64,000 bases of DNA, taken from the NCBI GenBank assembly GCA_034520625.1, contig JAXHNI010000008.1, positions 558,001-622,000 on the forward strand. The letters are read 5' to 3'. Under the pieces are notes generated by a model, which saw nothing but the letters and a program-made list of their open reading frames with translations, had not been told where the DNA came from and made no database searches. Shown here in pieces: positions 8,142 to 16,390 of the stretch. Position 1 is the first letter of the stretch; every line of letters starts with the position of its first letter. A program made the position numbers and the translations under genes. Source of the stretch: JAANXG01 sp034520625. Lineage in GTDB: Bacteria; Pseudomonadota; Gammaproteobacteria; Arenicellales; JAANXG01.

Positions 8142-8954
8142 CTACCGACCGAATAGCTCTCGATAGAACGCCAGCGTGCCGGCCCAGGCCCGGGCCGCCG
8201 CATCCTCGTCATAGGCCAGCGGCATGTCGAACTGCTCGCCAAACTCGTCGGCCTCTGGATTCATGAAGGAATGGCGGACGCCGGGAAACATGCGCAGGGT
8301 CACGTCGGCCCCGGCTTCATGCATCTCCGCCATGAAGCCCGTCACCTGCTCCAGCGGGACAAAGGGGTCCGCAGCGCCGGTGTATACCCTAACCTTTGCC
8401 TGGATCTCTCCCGGCTCGGCGGGCGCCGACGCGCCCAGGCTCCCGTGGAAGCTGACCACGCCGTCGAGGTCCAGCCCCCGGCGCGCCATGTTCAACACCA
8501 CGGCGCCGCCGAAGCAGTAGCCCTGGGCCGCGATACGGTCGTCATCCACGGTCTCGTGGGCCTGCAGCGTCGCCATCGCCTCGCGAAACCGCGCTTCCAT
8601 GGCCTCGGGCTGGCTGGTGGCCTCCTTCATCAGGGCCTGGGCGTCCTCGGGGTGGTCGGCCAGCTTGCCGGCCCCGTACATGTCCAGGGCCATCGCGGTG
8701 TAGCCGGCGCGGGCCAGCTCCTCCGCCTGCTGCCGGGCAAACTCGTTGTGGCCCCACCACTCGTGAACCACGAGCACCCCGGGGCGCTCCCCTTCCACGG
8801 CATCGTCATACACCAGGTAGCCGGTGTAGGGATCACCGTCGACTTCGTATTCCAGGGTCTGCGACTGCAAAGCGGCCTGCGCCCCCGCGGTCAGCATCAA
8901 CCCCGCGACGACGACGCCGACACGACAGAAATTCTGGTACATGGACATGAGCAA
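8142..8954 (-). CDS. Dienelactone hydrolase family protein, exported
   Basis: An alpha/beta hydrolase of the dienelactone-hydrolase family (270 aa). It has an N-terminal signal peptide (VGVVVAGLMLTAGAQA, cleavage near AQA), so it should act in the periplasm. The nucleophile elbow GYCFGG carries the catalytic Cys of DLH-type enzymes. The Asp lies in AADPFVP and the His in VRHSFMNP. The oxyanion region HEWWGHNEF is also typical. The natural substrate is unknown, and many such proteins are general esterases. Two further in-frame Met codons near the start would give nearly the same product. Confidence 0.82.
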   Translation of the reverse strand: MLMSMYQNFCRVGVVVAGLMLTAGAQAALQSQTLEYEVDGDPYTGYLVYDDAVEGERPGVLVVHEWWGHNEFARQQAEELARAGYTAMALDMYGAGKLADHPEDAQALMKEATSQPEAMEARFREAMATLQAHETVDDDRIAAQGYCFGGAVVLNMARRGLDLDGVVSFHGSLGASAPAEPGEIQAKVRVYTGAADPFVPLEQVTGFMAEMHEAGADVTLRMFPGVRHSFMNPEADEFGEQFDMPLAYDEDAAARAWAGTLAFYRELFGR

Positions 8955-9242
8955 TCTCCTCCGTCAGGATGAATCGGGAATCGGCCAAGCCGGCGGTGAG
9001 GGACCGGCGATTCGAACCGTCCGTTCACCGTTTCCGGTGTTGCCGCCGGGGACCGGACTTCTCGGCAATGTTTACACATCCGGTCAGGTTTTTCACCGTC
9101 GCGCGCCGCCGTATACCCGGAGAATCACGTCGCTCAGCCAATTCCCCTTCTGCCTGCCCCTTCCACCCGCCTGGTATGCGGTTTATCCTGCTCGTACATC
9201 CCGTAACATGCATCCTCAACCGAAATCCAACGACAAACGAGC

Positions 9243-9476
9243 ATGAAAATACGCATTGCCGACCTGCCGTCAGACGTCTCCGAGGACGACATCCGAGGAC
9301 TGCTCGACAACTCCGAGGACATCAAGTCCATCGAAGTCGTCGAGGAGGGTGACTCCGACAATCCCGTGGCCATCGTCGACCTGGAGGGCGACGCGGCCGC
9401 CGAGGGCGCCGTGAACCTGCTCAACGGCCGGAACTGGAAGAACGCCACCCTGCGGGCGGAGAAGCTGCTGTACTGA
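9243..9476 (+). CDS. Small RRM-like RNA-binding protein
   Basis: A 77-aa acidic protein. MKIRIADLPSDVSEDDIRGLL resembles the first strand (RNP2-like) and helix of an RNA-recognition motif. AAEGAVNLLNGRNWKNATLRAEKL resembles its second helix, the NGxxW turn and the last strand. The aromatic residues of a classical RNP1 are missing, so RNA binding is uncertain. It stands alone between divergently and convergently oriented neighbours. The Shine-Dalgarno is weak. The alternative is an unrelated ferredoxin-like fold. Confidence 0.55.
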   Translation: MKIRIADLPSDVSEDDIRGLLDNSEDIKSIEVVEEGDSDNPVAIVDLEGDAAAEGAVNLLNGRNWKNATLRAEKLLY

Positions 9477-9509
9477 ACGCCTTTACGGAAGGCGCCTTCG
9501 CCGGGGTAA

Positions 9510-9920
9510 TCAGGCCTGGCGCGCGAGCAGCGTAACCTCCACGCGGCAGCCGCCGAACAGGCGGGGTGACTCGGTGCAGGTGCGTGCCGGGTAGCGCCCC
9601 GCTTCGAAGAACTCCCGGTAGACCGCGTTCATGGCGTCGATGTCGTCCAGGTCGACGAGGTGGACATCGGCGCGCACGACCCGGTCCATCCCGAAGCCGG
9701 CGTTCTCGAGCATCCGGCGCAGCTCGGTGAGCACGAAGCGCGTCTCGGCCGCCACGTCGCCGATGACCACCTCGCCGCGACCCGGGACGTCGGCGGCGAC
9801 GAGCCCGGATACGAAGATATAGTTGTCGTCGAACACCATGTGGCTGCCTGGGAAGGGGGGCTCCGGCAGATCCGGATCGTTGCGGAACTCAAGTGAGTGT
9901 TTTTTAACCGTACGAGCCAC
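9510..9920 (-). CDS. RidA/YjgF-family protein
   Basis: A 136-aa member of the Rid family, whose RidA branch hydrolyses reactive enamine/imine intermediates. Visible features are NYIFVSGLVA (about residues 31-40), an ENAGFGMDRVVRADVHLVDL block, and the C-terminal YPARTCTESPRLFGGCRVEV. The last block resembles the RPARTxxxV..L signature, but the usual PARxxVxV..LP is altered. It is therefore probably another Rid subfamily than archetypal RidA. The start is GTG at 9920, fixed by a GGAGAAA Shine-Dalgarno just upstream; longer readings of this frame lack any signal. Confidence 0.8.
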   Translation of the reverse strand: MARTVKKHSLEFRNDPDLPEPPFPGSHMVFDDNYIFVSGLVAADVPGRGEVVIGDVAAETRFVLTELRRMLENAGFGMDRVVRADVHLVDLDDIDAMNAVYREFFEAGRYPARTCTESPRLFGGCRVEVTLLARQA

Positions 9921-10044
9921 GTATTTCTCCTCAGTTTGCCTGATAAAACAATCCATCGGCCTACACTTGTGCACAGCGGCCTGTCGAATCCTGCTGGCGC
10001 GCGATCCCGGGCGAGTGCCAGCTACGTGCGGTAACGACGGCCCG

Positions 10045-11991
10045 TCATAACGGACAGTCGAACCCGCGGGACGGCCGGTTGGGCAGCACATGGCGAATAA
10101 GGATGTCCGGCTGCTGCTGGAGTTGCCATTCGTAGATGGTGGCGAAAGCCAGCACCCGCGGCACGTAGTCGCGGGTTTCATAGTAGGGCAGCGTCTCGAT
10201 CCAGATGTCCGGCGGGTTGTCCGGGCGCTCGTCGAGCCAGCGCCGGACGGCATTCGCGCCTGCATTGTAGGCCGCGGCAATCCGCGCCCAGTCACCGGCG
10301 AAGTGCACCTGCAGCTCACCCAGATGCGCCACGCCGAGCGGCACGTTGACGGCCGGGTCGTGCAGCGCGCCGGCCCCGGGATAGGACAAGCCACTGCGCC
10401 GGGCGACGGCGGCGGCGGTATCCGGCATCAGTTGCAGCAGGCCGAGCGCACCGGCGGACGAACGCGCGTCGGGCTGCATGGCCGACTCGGCGCGCATCAG
10501 TCCGTAGACCAGGGCCGGATCGACCCCGTACTCCTCGGCCGCGGCGACAACCCGTTCCTGCTCGGCCAGCGGAAAACGCCAGGCATAGGCGCGACGATGC
10601 CCGATATTGTTGAAGGTCCGAATGGCCAGGTCGTGCCAGCCTTCACCGGCGGCAAACAGCGCCGCCTGTTCGCGCTCGATGCGAGTCAGCCGCGGGAACA
10701 CGTGCCGCCAGGTCCGCCGGGCATGCCAGTACAGCCCCACATGAAACAACTCGAACGCCCGTTCGAGCTCCGGGTCGCGCCACAGCCGGCGCTGGATGGC
10801 GGAATCGACCGGAATGTCCTGGGCACAGAGACTCAGCGGCCGGCCGAGCCAGGCTGCGGCGAGAAATCCGTAATAGTCGGTTTCCGCCGACAACGAAGCA
10901 AACACCACCGCGGCCTCGGTCTCGTTCAGGGCCGCCAGGGCCCGCGCCCGCCAATAACGCCAGCGCGAGCGTGCCTGCTCACGCGATGACATCGAGCCGA
11001 TACTTTCGAGGACGGCGGGCCATTGGCCGCGCGCCAGCGCCACCCGCGCTCGCCAGGCGAGCAAATGGTCGTCGATGGCCGCTTCCGGCAGCCGGTCGAC
11101 GGCCGCGACAGCCGCTTCATCGAGCGCCACGGCCTGAAACAGGGCCAGCTCGCGTTCGATCGACCGCCGGACCGAAGGCGTCCAGGCGAAGTGCGCCGCC
11201 AGCGGCGACCAGGCCTCCGCGGCACGCTCCCAGTCGTCGCGGACCAGTCGCTCGATTCCGTAGCGGACAATCTCCCGACTTTGCTCGTGATCACGCCAGT
11301 CCCGGGCCTCGCGCAGCACATCGGCCGGGCTCGAACGCATGTTCAGCCAGCGGTCGGCCCAGCTACGCTTGTCGGCCGACAGATGGCGGCGAAGATAAGC
11401 CGCCAGCGAACGCTGGCCGTTGTCGAAAGCCAGCAGGAAACGCTGCCAGGCCGTTTCCGGGTCCGGATTCCCCTGCCGGTGCCACCACGCAAACACCGGA
11501 TCGCAGGCATCCGGCTGGGATCGTCCGACCCGCCACAACTGCTCGACGACCGCTTCAAGGCCATCGGTTTCGCCGGCGGCCAGCCGCGCCCGGGCGACAT
11601 GACAGCGCACCGTGGTGTCGTTGACGTCCCGGCCGTGAGCGAGCAGCGCGTCGAAACGGTCGCGCTCTCCGAGGCTGCGCAGCCAGGCGGTCTCCAATGC
11701 CGGTGTGAACGACCAGTCTGGATAGCGCGCCAGAAAACGCGTCATGGCCGAATCGGGGATCCGGTCGACCTCCTGGCGCAACAGCTCGAACTGCAGGTAA
11801 GGCTTGAGGGGGTAGCCGTCCAGCCGCTCGATCGCATCAATGATGTCCGTTTCACGACCCTGGGCGGCCGCCTGCCAGCCCTCGCGAAACACTTCACGCT
11901 GGCGTTCGCGTTCGTCGGCGGCGTCGACCATTGCCGGCACAAGTGCCGCGAGACCCAACGCCAGGGCCAGCCATCGCTTGTTTGCCTTCAT
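10045..11991 (-). CDS. slt: Soluble lytic murein transglycosylase Slt
   Basis: A periplasmic lytic transglycosylase that cleaves the MurNAc-GlcNAc bond with 1,6-anhydro ring formation. It starts with a signal peptide (MKANKRWLALALGLAALVPA, ending near VDA), followed by a long superhelical U/L domain rich in alpha-hairpins. The C-terminal SLT domain (about residues 485-640) shows the catalytic Glu in ESAMQPDARS, then GALGLLQLMP and AAYNAGANAV. I placed the start at 11991, where the signal peptide begins; the longer in-frame start at 12123 adds 44 non-signal residues. At 648 aa it is close to E. coli Slt70. Confidence 0.92.
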   Translation of the reverse strand: MKANKRWLALALGLAALVPAMVDAADERERQREVFREGWQAAAQGRETDIIDAIERLDGYPLKPYLQFELLRQEVDRIPDSAMTRFLARYPDWSFTPALETAWLRSLGERDRFDALLAHGRDVNDTTVRCHVARARLAAGETDGLEAVVEQLWRVGRSQPDACDPVFAWWHRQGNPDPETAWQRFLLAFDNGQRSLAAYLRRHLSADKRSWADRWLNMRSSPADVLREARDWRDHEQSREIVRYGIERLVRDDWERAAEAWSPLAAHFAWTPSVRRSIERELALFQAVALDEAAVAAVDRLPEAAIDDHLLAWRARVALARGQWPAVLESIGSMSSREQARSRWRYWRARALAALNETEAAVVFASLSAETDYYGFLAAAWLGRPLSLCAQDIPVDSAIQRRLWRDPELERAFELFHVGLYWHARRTWRHVFPRLTRIEREQAALFAAGEGWHDLAIRTFNNIGHRRAYAWRFPLAEQERVVAAAEEYGVDPALVYGLMRAESAMQPDARSSAGALGLLQLMPDTAAAVARRSGLSYPGAGALHDPAVNVPLGVAHLGELQVHFAGDWARIAAAYNAGANAVRRWLDERPDNPPDIWIETLPYYETRDYVPRVLAFATIYEWQLQQQPDILIRHVLPNRPSRGFDCPL

Positions 11992-12158
11992 CGCCTCAAC
12001 CCGCCAAACGATCCGATATCCTGCGTCCTGCCCGGACCTGAAAGCAAGTGCCAACCACCCGCATCGCGCTGCCGGGTCCAAACCCATACGTACCTTTTGC
12101 CCACCAGGGATGCCGGTTATCATTACTATCCTTTTGGCACCCGGCGCAACCCGATTCC

Positions 12159-12362
12159 ATGAAATCGATCCCTGTTGTCATCCTCGCGGTCGTCGGTTCC
12201 CGGGCTTCAATGTTTTTCTTCGTATTGCTTTTTTGCGCTTCGGGCTGGGTCCGGGCGCAGTCGGAAGCGGTGACGCTCGAACACATCGCACCCATCCTCT
12301 TCGACAGGACTGGAGGTGGGCCTACCCTCTTAGTCGGCGATATTACGGTGGCGCCAGCGTAG
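12159..12362 (+). CDS. Short putative exported protein or truncated gene
   Basis: A 67-aa frame with a hydrophobic stretch (SMFFFVLLFCASGWVRAQ) that could be a signal peptide ending at RAQ, followed by only about 34 residues. I recognise no family. It lies between slt, transcribed the other way, and the toxin-antitoxin pair. It may be the 5' end of a gene cut short when that pair arrived. The coding nature is uncertain. Confidence 0.25.
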   Translation: MKSIPVVILAVVGSRASMFFFVLLFCASGWVRAQSEAVTLEHIAPILFDRTGGGPTLLVGDITVAPA

Positions 12363-12437
12363 GGTTGGCTTGTTCAACAAGCACGATGCCTTCCTGGGCG
12401 TCGATGGGTAGTTTCCTGTTTGCTCAGTTCCGTGCCT

Positions 12438-12467
12438 GGTGATATGGTGCAATTACACCATATCACC
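12438..12467. promoter_or_regulatory. Palindromic operator of the RHH/PIN toxin-antitoxin operon
   Basis: Arms of 12 bp, GGTGATATGGTG and CACCATATCACC, are exact reverse complements around the 6-bp centre CAATTA. The palindrome ends 11 bp before the antitoxin ATG. That is where RHH antitoxins bind to autorepress their operon. Confidence 0.8.
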
Positions 12468-12478
12468 ACAGGTTTCTG

Positions 12479-12712
12479 ATGCCTCGTCTGACTATCTCTC
12501 TCTCGGAGGAGCGACACCGAGCCCTCAAGGAGGCCGCCGCGCGCCGAAACAAGAGCATCGCCGCGCTCATCGAAGAAAGCCTTGAGCACTATGGCATCAA
12601 GACCACGGAGACCGCCGAGGCGTTGGTGGCCCGCTCCCGCCGTGCAGCCGGGCTGAACGAAGACGAAGCCCTGGAAATCGCTGTTGAAGAGACCCGGCGC
12701 GCTCGCGACTGA
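12479..12712 (+). CDS. Ribbon-helix-helix antitoxin (CopG/Arc-like)
   Basis: A 77-aa protein that begins with an RHH DNA-binding fold: the strand PRLTISLSEE, then helix A (RHRALKEAAARRN) and helix B (SIAALIEESLEHY). The C-terminal half (AEALVARSRRAAGLNEDEA) would wrap the toxin. It lies directly downstream of a near-perfect palindrome, its likely operator. The stop overlaps the toxin start as TGATG, so the pair is coupled. Confidence 0.85.
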   Translation: MPRLTISLSEERHRALKEAAARRNKSIAALIEESLEHYGIKTTETAEALVARSRRAAGLNEDEALEIAVEETRRARD

Positions 12713-13134
12713 TGCCCGGTGTCGCCGTGGTCGATACGAATGTCGTGGTCAGCGGCCTGCTGACACGAAAGTTCTCTTCACCCCTTGTCACCATCGTCGA
12801 AGGCATGTTGGCGGGGCGCTTCCCTTTCGTCCTGTCGCCGTCGCTGCTGGACGAGTACCGGAGAGTCTTGCTGCGGAACAAGATCCGCGCTCTGCACGGC
12901 CTCTCGGAAGACGAGGTTGACCGCATTCTCGTCGAGCTGGTCGCGAATGCAATGTGGCACGATGTGTCCCCTGAGTGGCCGGCCGCGCCCGATCCAGGCG
13001 ACGATCATCTGTGGCGCCTGTTGAATACCCTCGATGCGGGGGTTCTCGTAACGGGTGATCAATTGCTGCTGGACAACCCGCCGGACACTGCGTCGGTGCT
13101 TTCACCGCGTTCGTTCGTCGATTCGTTGTTGTAG
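12712..13134 (+). CDS. PIN-domain toxin, COG1569-type
   Basis: A 140-aa PIN-fold nuclease of the 'putative toxin-antitoxin system toxin component, PIN family'. The first acidic residue is in VVDTNVVVSGLL (D9), a second is in the SLLDEYRRVL helix, and the terminal acidic cluster is DPGDDHLWRLL followed by LVTGDQLLL. By family it is an RNase kept inactive by the antitoxin. The start is set by the TGATG overlap with the antitoxin. The frame is complete. Confidence 0.85.
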   Translation: MPGVAVVDTNVVVSGLLTRKFSSPLVTIVEGMLAGRFPFVLSPSLLDEYRRVLLRNKIRALHGLSEDEVDRILVELVANAMWHDVSPEWPAAPDPGDDHLWRLLNTLDAGVLVTGDQLLLDNPPDTASVLSPRSFVDSLL

Positions 13135-13431
13135 ACGTGTTTGGATTTTCGCTCAGAGCCACGTCGCGGGCAGCCCATCACCGAGGCACTGAACAGCGGA
13201 TACGGCGGTGGCAATGATGTGCTTGTCCTTCCGGCCTATGGTGGCTCTTTGCCGGGGAATGGAACCGGTACCACGGTTCCCCACCCGCGTGGGCTAGTGG
13301 TTTTACGGTACGATTCGCTCTGGCTGCTCTCCCGTCCGCGGATGCTATCCAGGGCAGAGCATTGGTTTAGCCACGACGTGGACGGGTTTCCATCGCATCG
13401 GAAACCAGATCAGTAAAGCGATATAAATCAC
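13135..13431. other. Intergenic region between TA module and IS element
   Basis: No convincing gene. A small hairpin (GGAACCG GTACCA CGGTTCC) lies near 13260. A 17-bp stretch at 13299-13315 is identical to part of the island integrase coding sequence (44073-44089) and reads NRTVKPL on the minus strand. The last bases, with a TATAAA near 13421, would have been the region upstream of native mutS before the IS inserted. Confidence 0.5.
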
Positions 13432-13435
13432 TGAT

Positions 13436-14748
13436 GGGCACTTCTATTAATTACCTGATTCCAGCGCAAACTTGATAAAATACGGAGCTGTGATGATACG
13501 GCTATCGGAGCGGTAAATTCCATGAGTCAACCCGGCTTTTTTGATCTGGATGAGCGTCATGCCTCGCTCGACAAGTTTGGCGATCCGCTGGTGGCGCTGA
13601 AAGCGCGGATTCCCTGGGAAGATTTCCGCCCGATTGTGGCGACGATCCACGATAAACCCCGCCAATCCAATGCGGGCCGCAAACCCCTGGATCCAGTGAT
13701 GATGTTCAAGGTGCTGATTCTGCAAAGCCTGTACAACGTGGCGGATGAGCAGATCGAGTACCAGATTCGGGATCGGCTGTCGTTCATGCGGTTTCTGGAC
13801 CTGTCACTGGAGGACTCGGTACCGGATGCCCGGACGGTATGGTCGTATCGCCAGCAGCTGACTGAGCACGGGTTGCTCGAGCCGTTGTTCGAGCGCTTTA
13901 ATGCGTATCTGGTCGAGCAGGGCTACCAAGCCAAGAAAGGCCAGATTGTGGACGCCAGCATCGTGCCGGTGCCCAAGCAGCGCAACACCCGGACGGAGAA
14001 TGCGGCGATCAAGGCGGGAGAGGAGCCCGAAGGCTGGGCCGATCAGCCGGCCAAGCGCCGGCAGAAGGATACAGACGCGCGCTGGACGAAAAAGCACGGC
14101 CAGAGCCACTATGGCTACAAGAATCATCTCAGCGTGGACCGTAAGCACAAGCTGATCCGGGTTTTTGCGGTGAGCGATGCGGCGGTCCATGACAGTCAGA
14201 TGTTGGACCAGGTTCTGGATGAAGCGAACACTGGCGCCGGGGTGTGGGCGGACAGCGCCTACCGCAGCGCCGACACGGAGCAGTGGCTGAACGCAGGCGA
14301 CTTTCACAGCCAGATTCACCACAAGGGTAAACGGGGGCATGCTTTGAGCGAGGCGAAGCAGCGGGTGAACAAGACTCGCTCCAAGGTTCGTGCCCTGGTC
14401 GAACATGTGTTTGGGTTTCAGGAGAACTCGATGGGTGGCAAATACATCCGGACCATCGGGATGGCCAGAGCGCGGACCAAGATTGGTTTGATGAATTTGA
14501 CCTACAACATGAAGCGTTACATTCATCTACAGGCCAGGCAGGCGGTGCCAATAGCGGTGTAGGGTTAATCATCGGACTTGAGTGGCCAAACCGCATGGTC
14601 TACGCATGGATTGGATGCGTTATCGGGATCGCAGAGCGCTGTTGATTGAGTCACGAGGCCTGGGTTATCAGACTCAAGATCATTCACAACTGTCGTCTCA
14701 TCCGTTCAAACCGAAACGGTCGCAAAATACCCATTAATAGAAGTGCCC
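13436..14748 (+). mobile_element. Complete IS5-family insertion sequence
   Basis: A 1313-bp element. The terminal inverted repeat GGGCACTTCTATTAAT at 13436-13451 is matched exactly by its reverse complement at 14733-14748. Both ends are flanked by a 4-bp duplication, TGAT (13432-13435 and 14749-14752), as expected for IS5-group transposition. It carries one intact transposase gene. The right end lies 8 bp from the first ATG of the displaced mutS 5' end. Confidence 0.93.
13522..14562 (+). CDS. IS5-family transposase (DDE)
   Basis: A 346-aa transposase with the N-terminal DUF772-type domain (about residues 40-125, DPVMMFKVLILQSLYNVADEQ) and a DDE catalytic domain. The acidic triad is most likely D in IVDASIVPVPKQRN, D in VWADSAYRS and E in RALVEHVFGF. 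The latter is followed by the Y(2)R(3)E(6)K-like region typical of IS4/IS5 enzymes. The frame is intact, so the element may be active. It lies centrally within matched inverted repeats and a target duplication. Confidence 0.93.
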   Translation: MSQPGFFDLDERHASLDKFGDPLVALKARIPWEDFRPIVATIHDKPRQSNAGRKPLDPVMMFKVLILQSLYNVADEQIEYQIRDRLSFMRFLDLSLEDSVPDARTVWSYRQQLTEHGLLEPLFERFNAYLVEQGYQAKKGQIVDASIVPVPKQRNTRTENAAIKAGEEPEGWADQPAKRRQKDTDARWTKKHGQSHYGYKNHLSVDRKHKLIRVFAVSDAAVHDSQMLDQVLDEANTGAGVWADSAYRSADTEQWLNAGDFHSQIHHKGKRGHALSEAKQRVNKTRSKVRALVEHVFGFQENSMGGKYIRTIGMARARTKIGLMNLTYNMKRYIHLQARQAVPIAV

Positions 14749-14756
14749 TGATATTA

Positions 14757-14897
14757 ATGATTAAACCCCAGGAAAGCTTGAAAGTCGATCAGGAGCTGAA
14801 CGACTCCAGCATCGCGCAGCACACACCGATGATGGCGCAGGGCGAGACCCGCATGAACATTGGCTTTCCGGCCGGAACTTCGAAAAACCTACACTAG
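14757..14897 (+). pseudogene. mutS: Displaced native 5' end of mutS fused to island sequence
   Basis: Codons from ATG 14757 (or TTG 14778, which has an AGGA just upstream) read MIKPQESLKVDQELNDSSIA and then QHTPMMAQ. HTPMMxQ is the conserved start of MutS; E. coli has AHTPMMQQYLRL. After MAQ the frame enters island DNA (GETRMNIGFPAG) and stops at a TAG inside the first ACCTACACTA repeat. This is the original first ~28 codons of mutS, cut off from the rest of the gene (44349 onward) by the island. The IS ends 8 bp upstream, so its original promoter is also displaced. Confidence 0.85.
14820..14840 (+). repeat. attL: left core of the mutS-integrated island
   Basis: CACACACCGATGATGGC (17 bp) is identical to 44349-44365, and the match extends to 20 of 21 bases with CAG after one G/C mismatch. 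It encodes the HTPMMAQ start of MutS in both places and in the same frame. That is the pattern left by site-specific integration into a gene's 5' end. Confidence 0.88.
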
Positions 14898-14908
14898 GAC
14901 CTACACTA
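14887..14908 (+). repeat. Paired direct repeat, left integrase arm site
   Basis: ACCTACACTA occurs twice at a 12-bp period, separated by GG. The same pair, separated by AA, lies at 44172-44193 in the same orientation. Its place 50 bp inside the left core suggests arm-type integrase binding sites. Confidence 0.65.
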
Positions 14909-15115
14909 GCGGTGGGACTGACCACCTACCAGCAGGGGCAGGAATCGGATTCGTCCAGAATGAATGAAGGGCCTACCGTCAGAGGGGCCAGCCAGCCGAC
15001 TCCTCCCGGGTCCAGGTGATTCAAGTCGGCAGGGCGCAAATCTGGATTAGCAGTCTGCACCCTCGGTTTGCACCTGCGCGCAGGTAGTCGGTTGTTTTGA
15101 CCGGCCAAGGAAACT

Positions 15116-15259
15116 ATGGGATTATTACTCGTGGTGGTGGTCCGTTGGACCCCGCCCGAGCTAGATCCCGATGCGGGACTCGCTTCGAACCGGTCAGATC
15201 GAGACCTCGACTGGCTACCGACTCGACTCAGGACATTGGGCGATCGGACTCAAGATTAA
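15116..15259 (+). CDS. Small hypothetical protein upstream of HNH gene
   Basis: A 47-aa frame (MGLLLVVVVRWTPPELDPDAG...) with an AAGG Shine-Dalgarno five bases before the ATG. Its stop lies 15 bp before the HNH start on the same strand. The first ten residues are hydrophobic. I recognise no family. It could be a short leader or immunity-type peptide, or chance. Confidence 0.3.
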   Translation: MGLLLVVVVRWTPPELDPDAGLASNRSDRDLDWLPTRLRTLGDRTQD

Positions 15260-15274
15260 TCTCTGGAGCCGACT

Positions 15275-15622
15275 ATGCCCAACGAAATCGTACTACATCG
15301 CCTCGCTGCCTTTCATTGCCAGAAGGGTCGTTGCTTCTATTGCGCCGTCCAAATGTGGATCGGTGACCCCGCAGCATTCGCACTGCATTACGGACTGAAA
15401 CCCACTGCTGTTTCTCGCTTCCAATGTACTGCAGAACACCTTGTGGCTCGGCAGGACGGAGGTCGGAACACTCGGGACAACATTGTGGCCGCATGCCGAT
15501 TCTGTAACACCACGCGCCACCGGATTCGCGCTCAACCAGAGCCCCATGCGTACCGACAGCACGTGATTACACGAATGAAATCTGGGAAGTGGCACCCACC
15601 CAGTATCCGACCATCGTCATAG
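15275..15622 (+). CDS. HNH endonuclease
   Basis: A 115-aa HNH nuclease. Structural cysteines C20 and C23 (GRCFYCAV) pair with C70 and C73 (AACRFCN). The catalytic core reads CTAEHLVARQDGG..TRDNIVAACRFCNTTR, with the general-base His in AEHLV and the Asn and His/Arg of the second half. GGAG lies 8 bp before the ATG. At the left end of the island it may be a homing-type or defence nuclease. No methyltransferase is adjacent on the same strand. Confidence 0.82.
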   Translation: MPNEIVLHRLAAFHCQKGRCFYCAVQMWIGDPAAFALHYGLKPTAVSRFQCTAEHLVARQDGGRNTRDNIVAACRFCNTTRHRIRAQPEPHAYRQHVITRMKSGKWHPPSIRPSS

Positions 15623-15700
15623 GACACAACAGCCAAGCCTCAGTGGCGGTATGCAGCACCGTCCGCTGCAACCGGTTATGTCGCCGGCTTGGCACCGTAC

Positions 15701-16390
15701 CTACACTTCCTCCTCCAGCACCTGCCCGTGTTCACGGAGCCAGGTGCGGGCTTGGTCCACCTTCGGCACCTGCGCTCGTACCACGTTCCAGAATCGCACT
15801 GTATGGTTGGCTTCGATCAGGTGAGCGAGTTCATGTGCTATCACATAGTCGATGACAAAGACGGGGGCTTTGATTAAGCGCCAGTTGAAGTTCACGCTGT
15901 CCTTGACGGTGCATGAACCCCAACGGTAGCGGTTGTCAACGATGCGAGCGCGTTTGTACTCAACGCCAAGCGATTTGGCGAAACGAAACACTCGGGGTAG
16001 GATCTTCTCGTTGGCTCTCGCGACGTACCACGCGCGCAACGTCGTCTTCCGCTCCGATGCCTTCGACGCTGGCACCAGGAAACGCTGGTTGAACTGGACA
16101 GCGTCAAGTCCTTCAGCGACCACCTCGATGCGGTACTGCCGCCCGAGATACAACGCCGACTCTCCATTGACCATTTCCTTGCCCGGAGGGTGCGGGTGGT
16201 CGCGGTATTTCTGCGGATGCTTGAGCTTCTCCGAGATCCAATGGCGCCTCGAATCGACGACGCGACGGATGGCCTCGTCAGACGCACCCGCCGGCGCATG
16301 CACCACCACGCTTCGATCACGCTCCACCGTAATCGTGAGCCTGCGTCTCTTCTCGGATCGCCGGACTGTGTAGATAAGATCCACGAGCAT
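15701..16390 (-). CDS. YgjP-like (DUF45) zinc metallopeptidase, type I restriction-associated
   Basis: A 229-aa YgjP/SprT-like metalloprotease. The zinc motif HELAHL (HExxH) lies near residue 186, followed by EANHTVRFW with the third ligand. The upstream RWGSCTVKDSVNFNWRLI block is diagnostic of the family. Its ATG overlaps the hsdR stop as TAATG, so it is the last gene of the restriction operon. YgjP-like proteases often accompany hsdR, possibly to limit its activity; that role is inference. The frame is intact. Confidence 0.85.
   Translation of the reverse strand: MLVDLIYTVRRSEKRRRLTITVERDRSVVVHAPAGASDEAIRRVVDSRRHWISEKLKHPQKYRDHPHPPGKEMVNGESALYLGRQYRIEVVAEGLDAVQFNQRFLVPASKASERKTTLRAWYVARANEKILPRVFRFAKSLGVEYKRARIVDNRYRWGSCTVKDSVNFNWRLIKAPVFVIDYVIAHELAHLIEANHTVRFWNVVRAQVPKVDQARTWLREHGQVLEEEV

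Noticed and set aside
12002..12123. Longer N-terminus of Slt starting at 12123
   Set aside because: The signal peptide begins at MKANKRW (11991); the upstream 44 residues show no signal and would block export.
14838..15115. tRNA gene as the island attachment site
   Set aside because: No cloverleaf or CCA end is visible at either boundary; the duplicated core is clearly MutS coding sequence.
15695..15712. A further ACCTACACT near the protease 3' end as another integrase arm site
   Set aside because: It is single, lacks the final A and the tandem partner, and overlaps the end of a coding gene.
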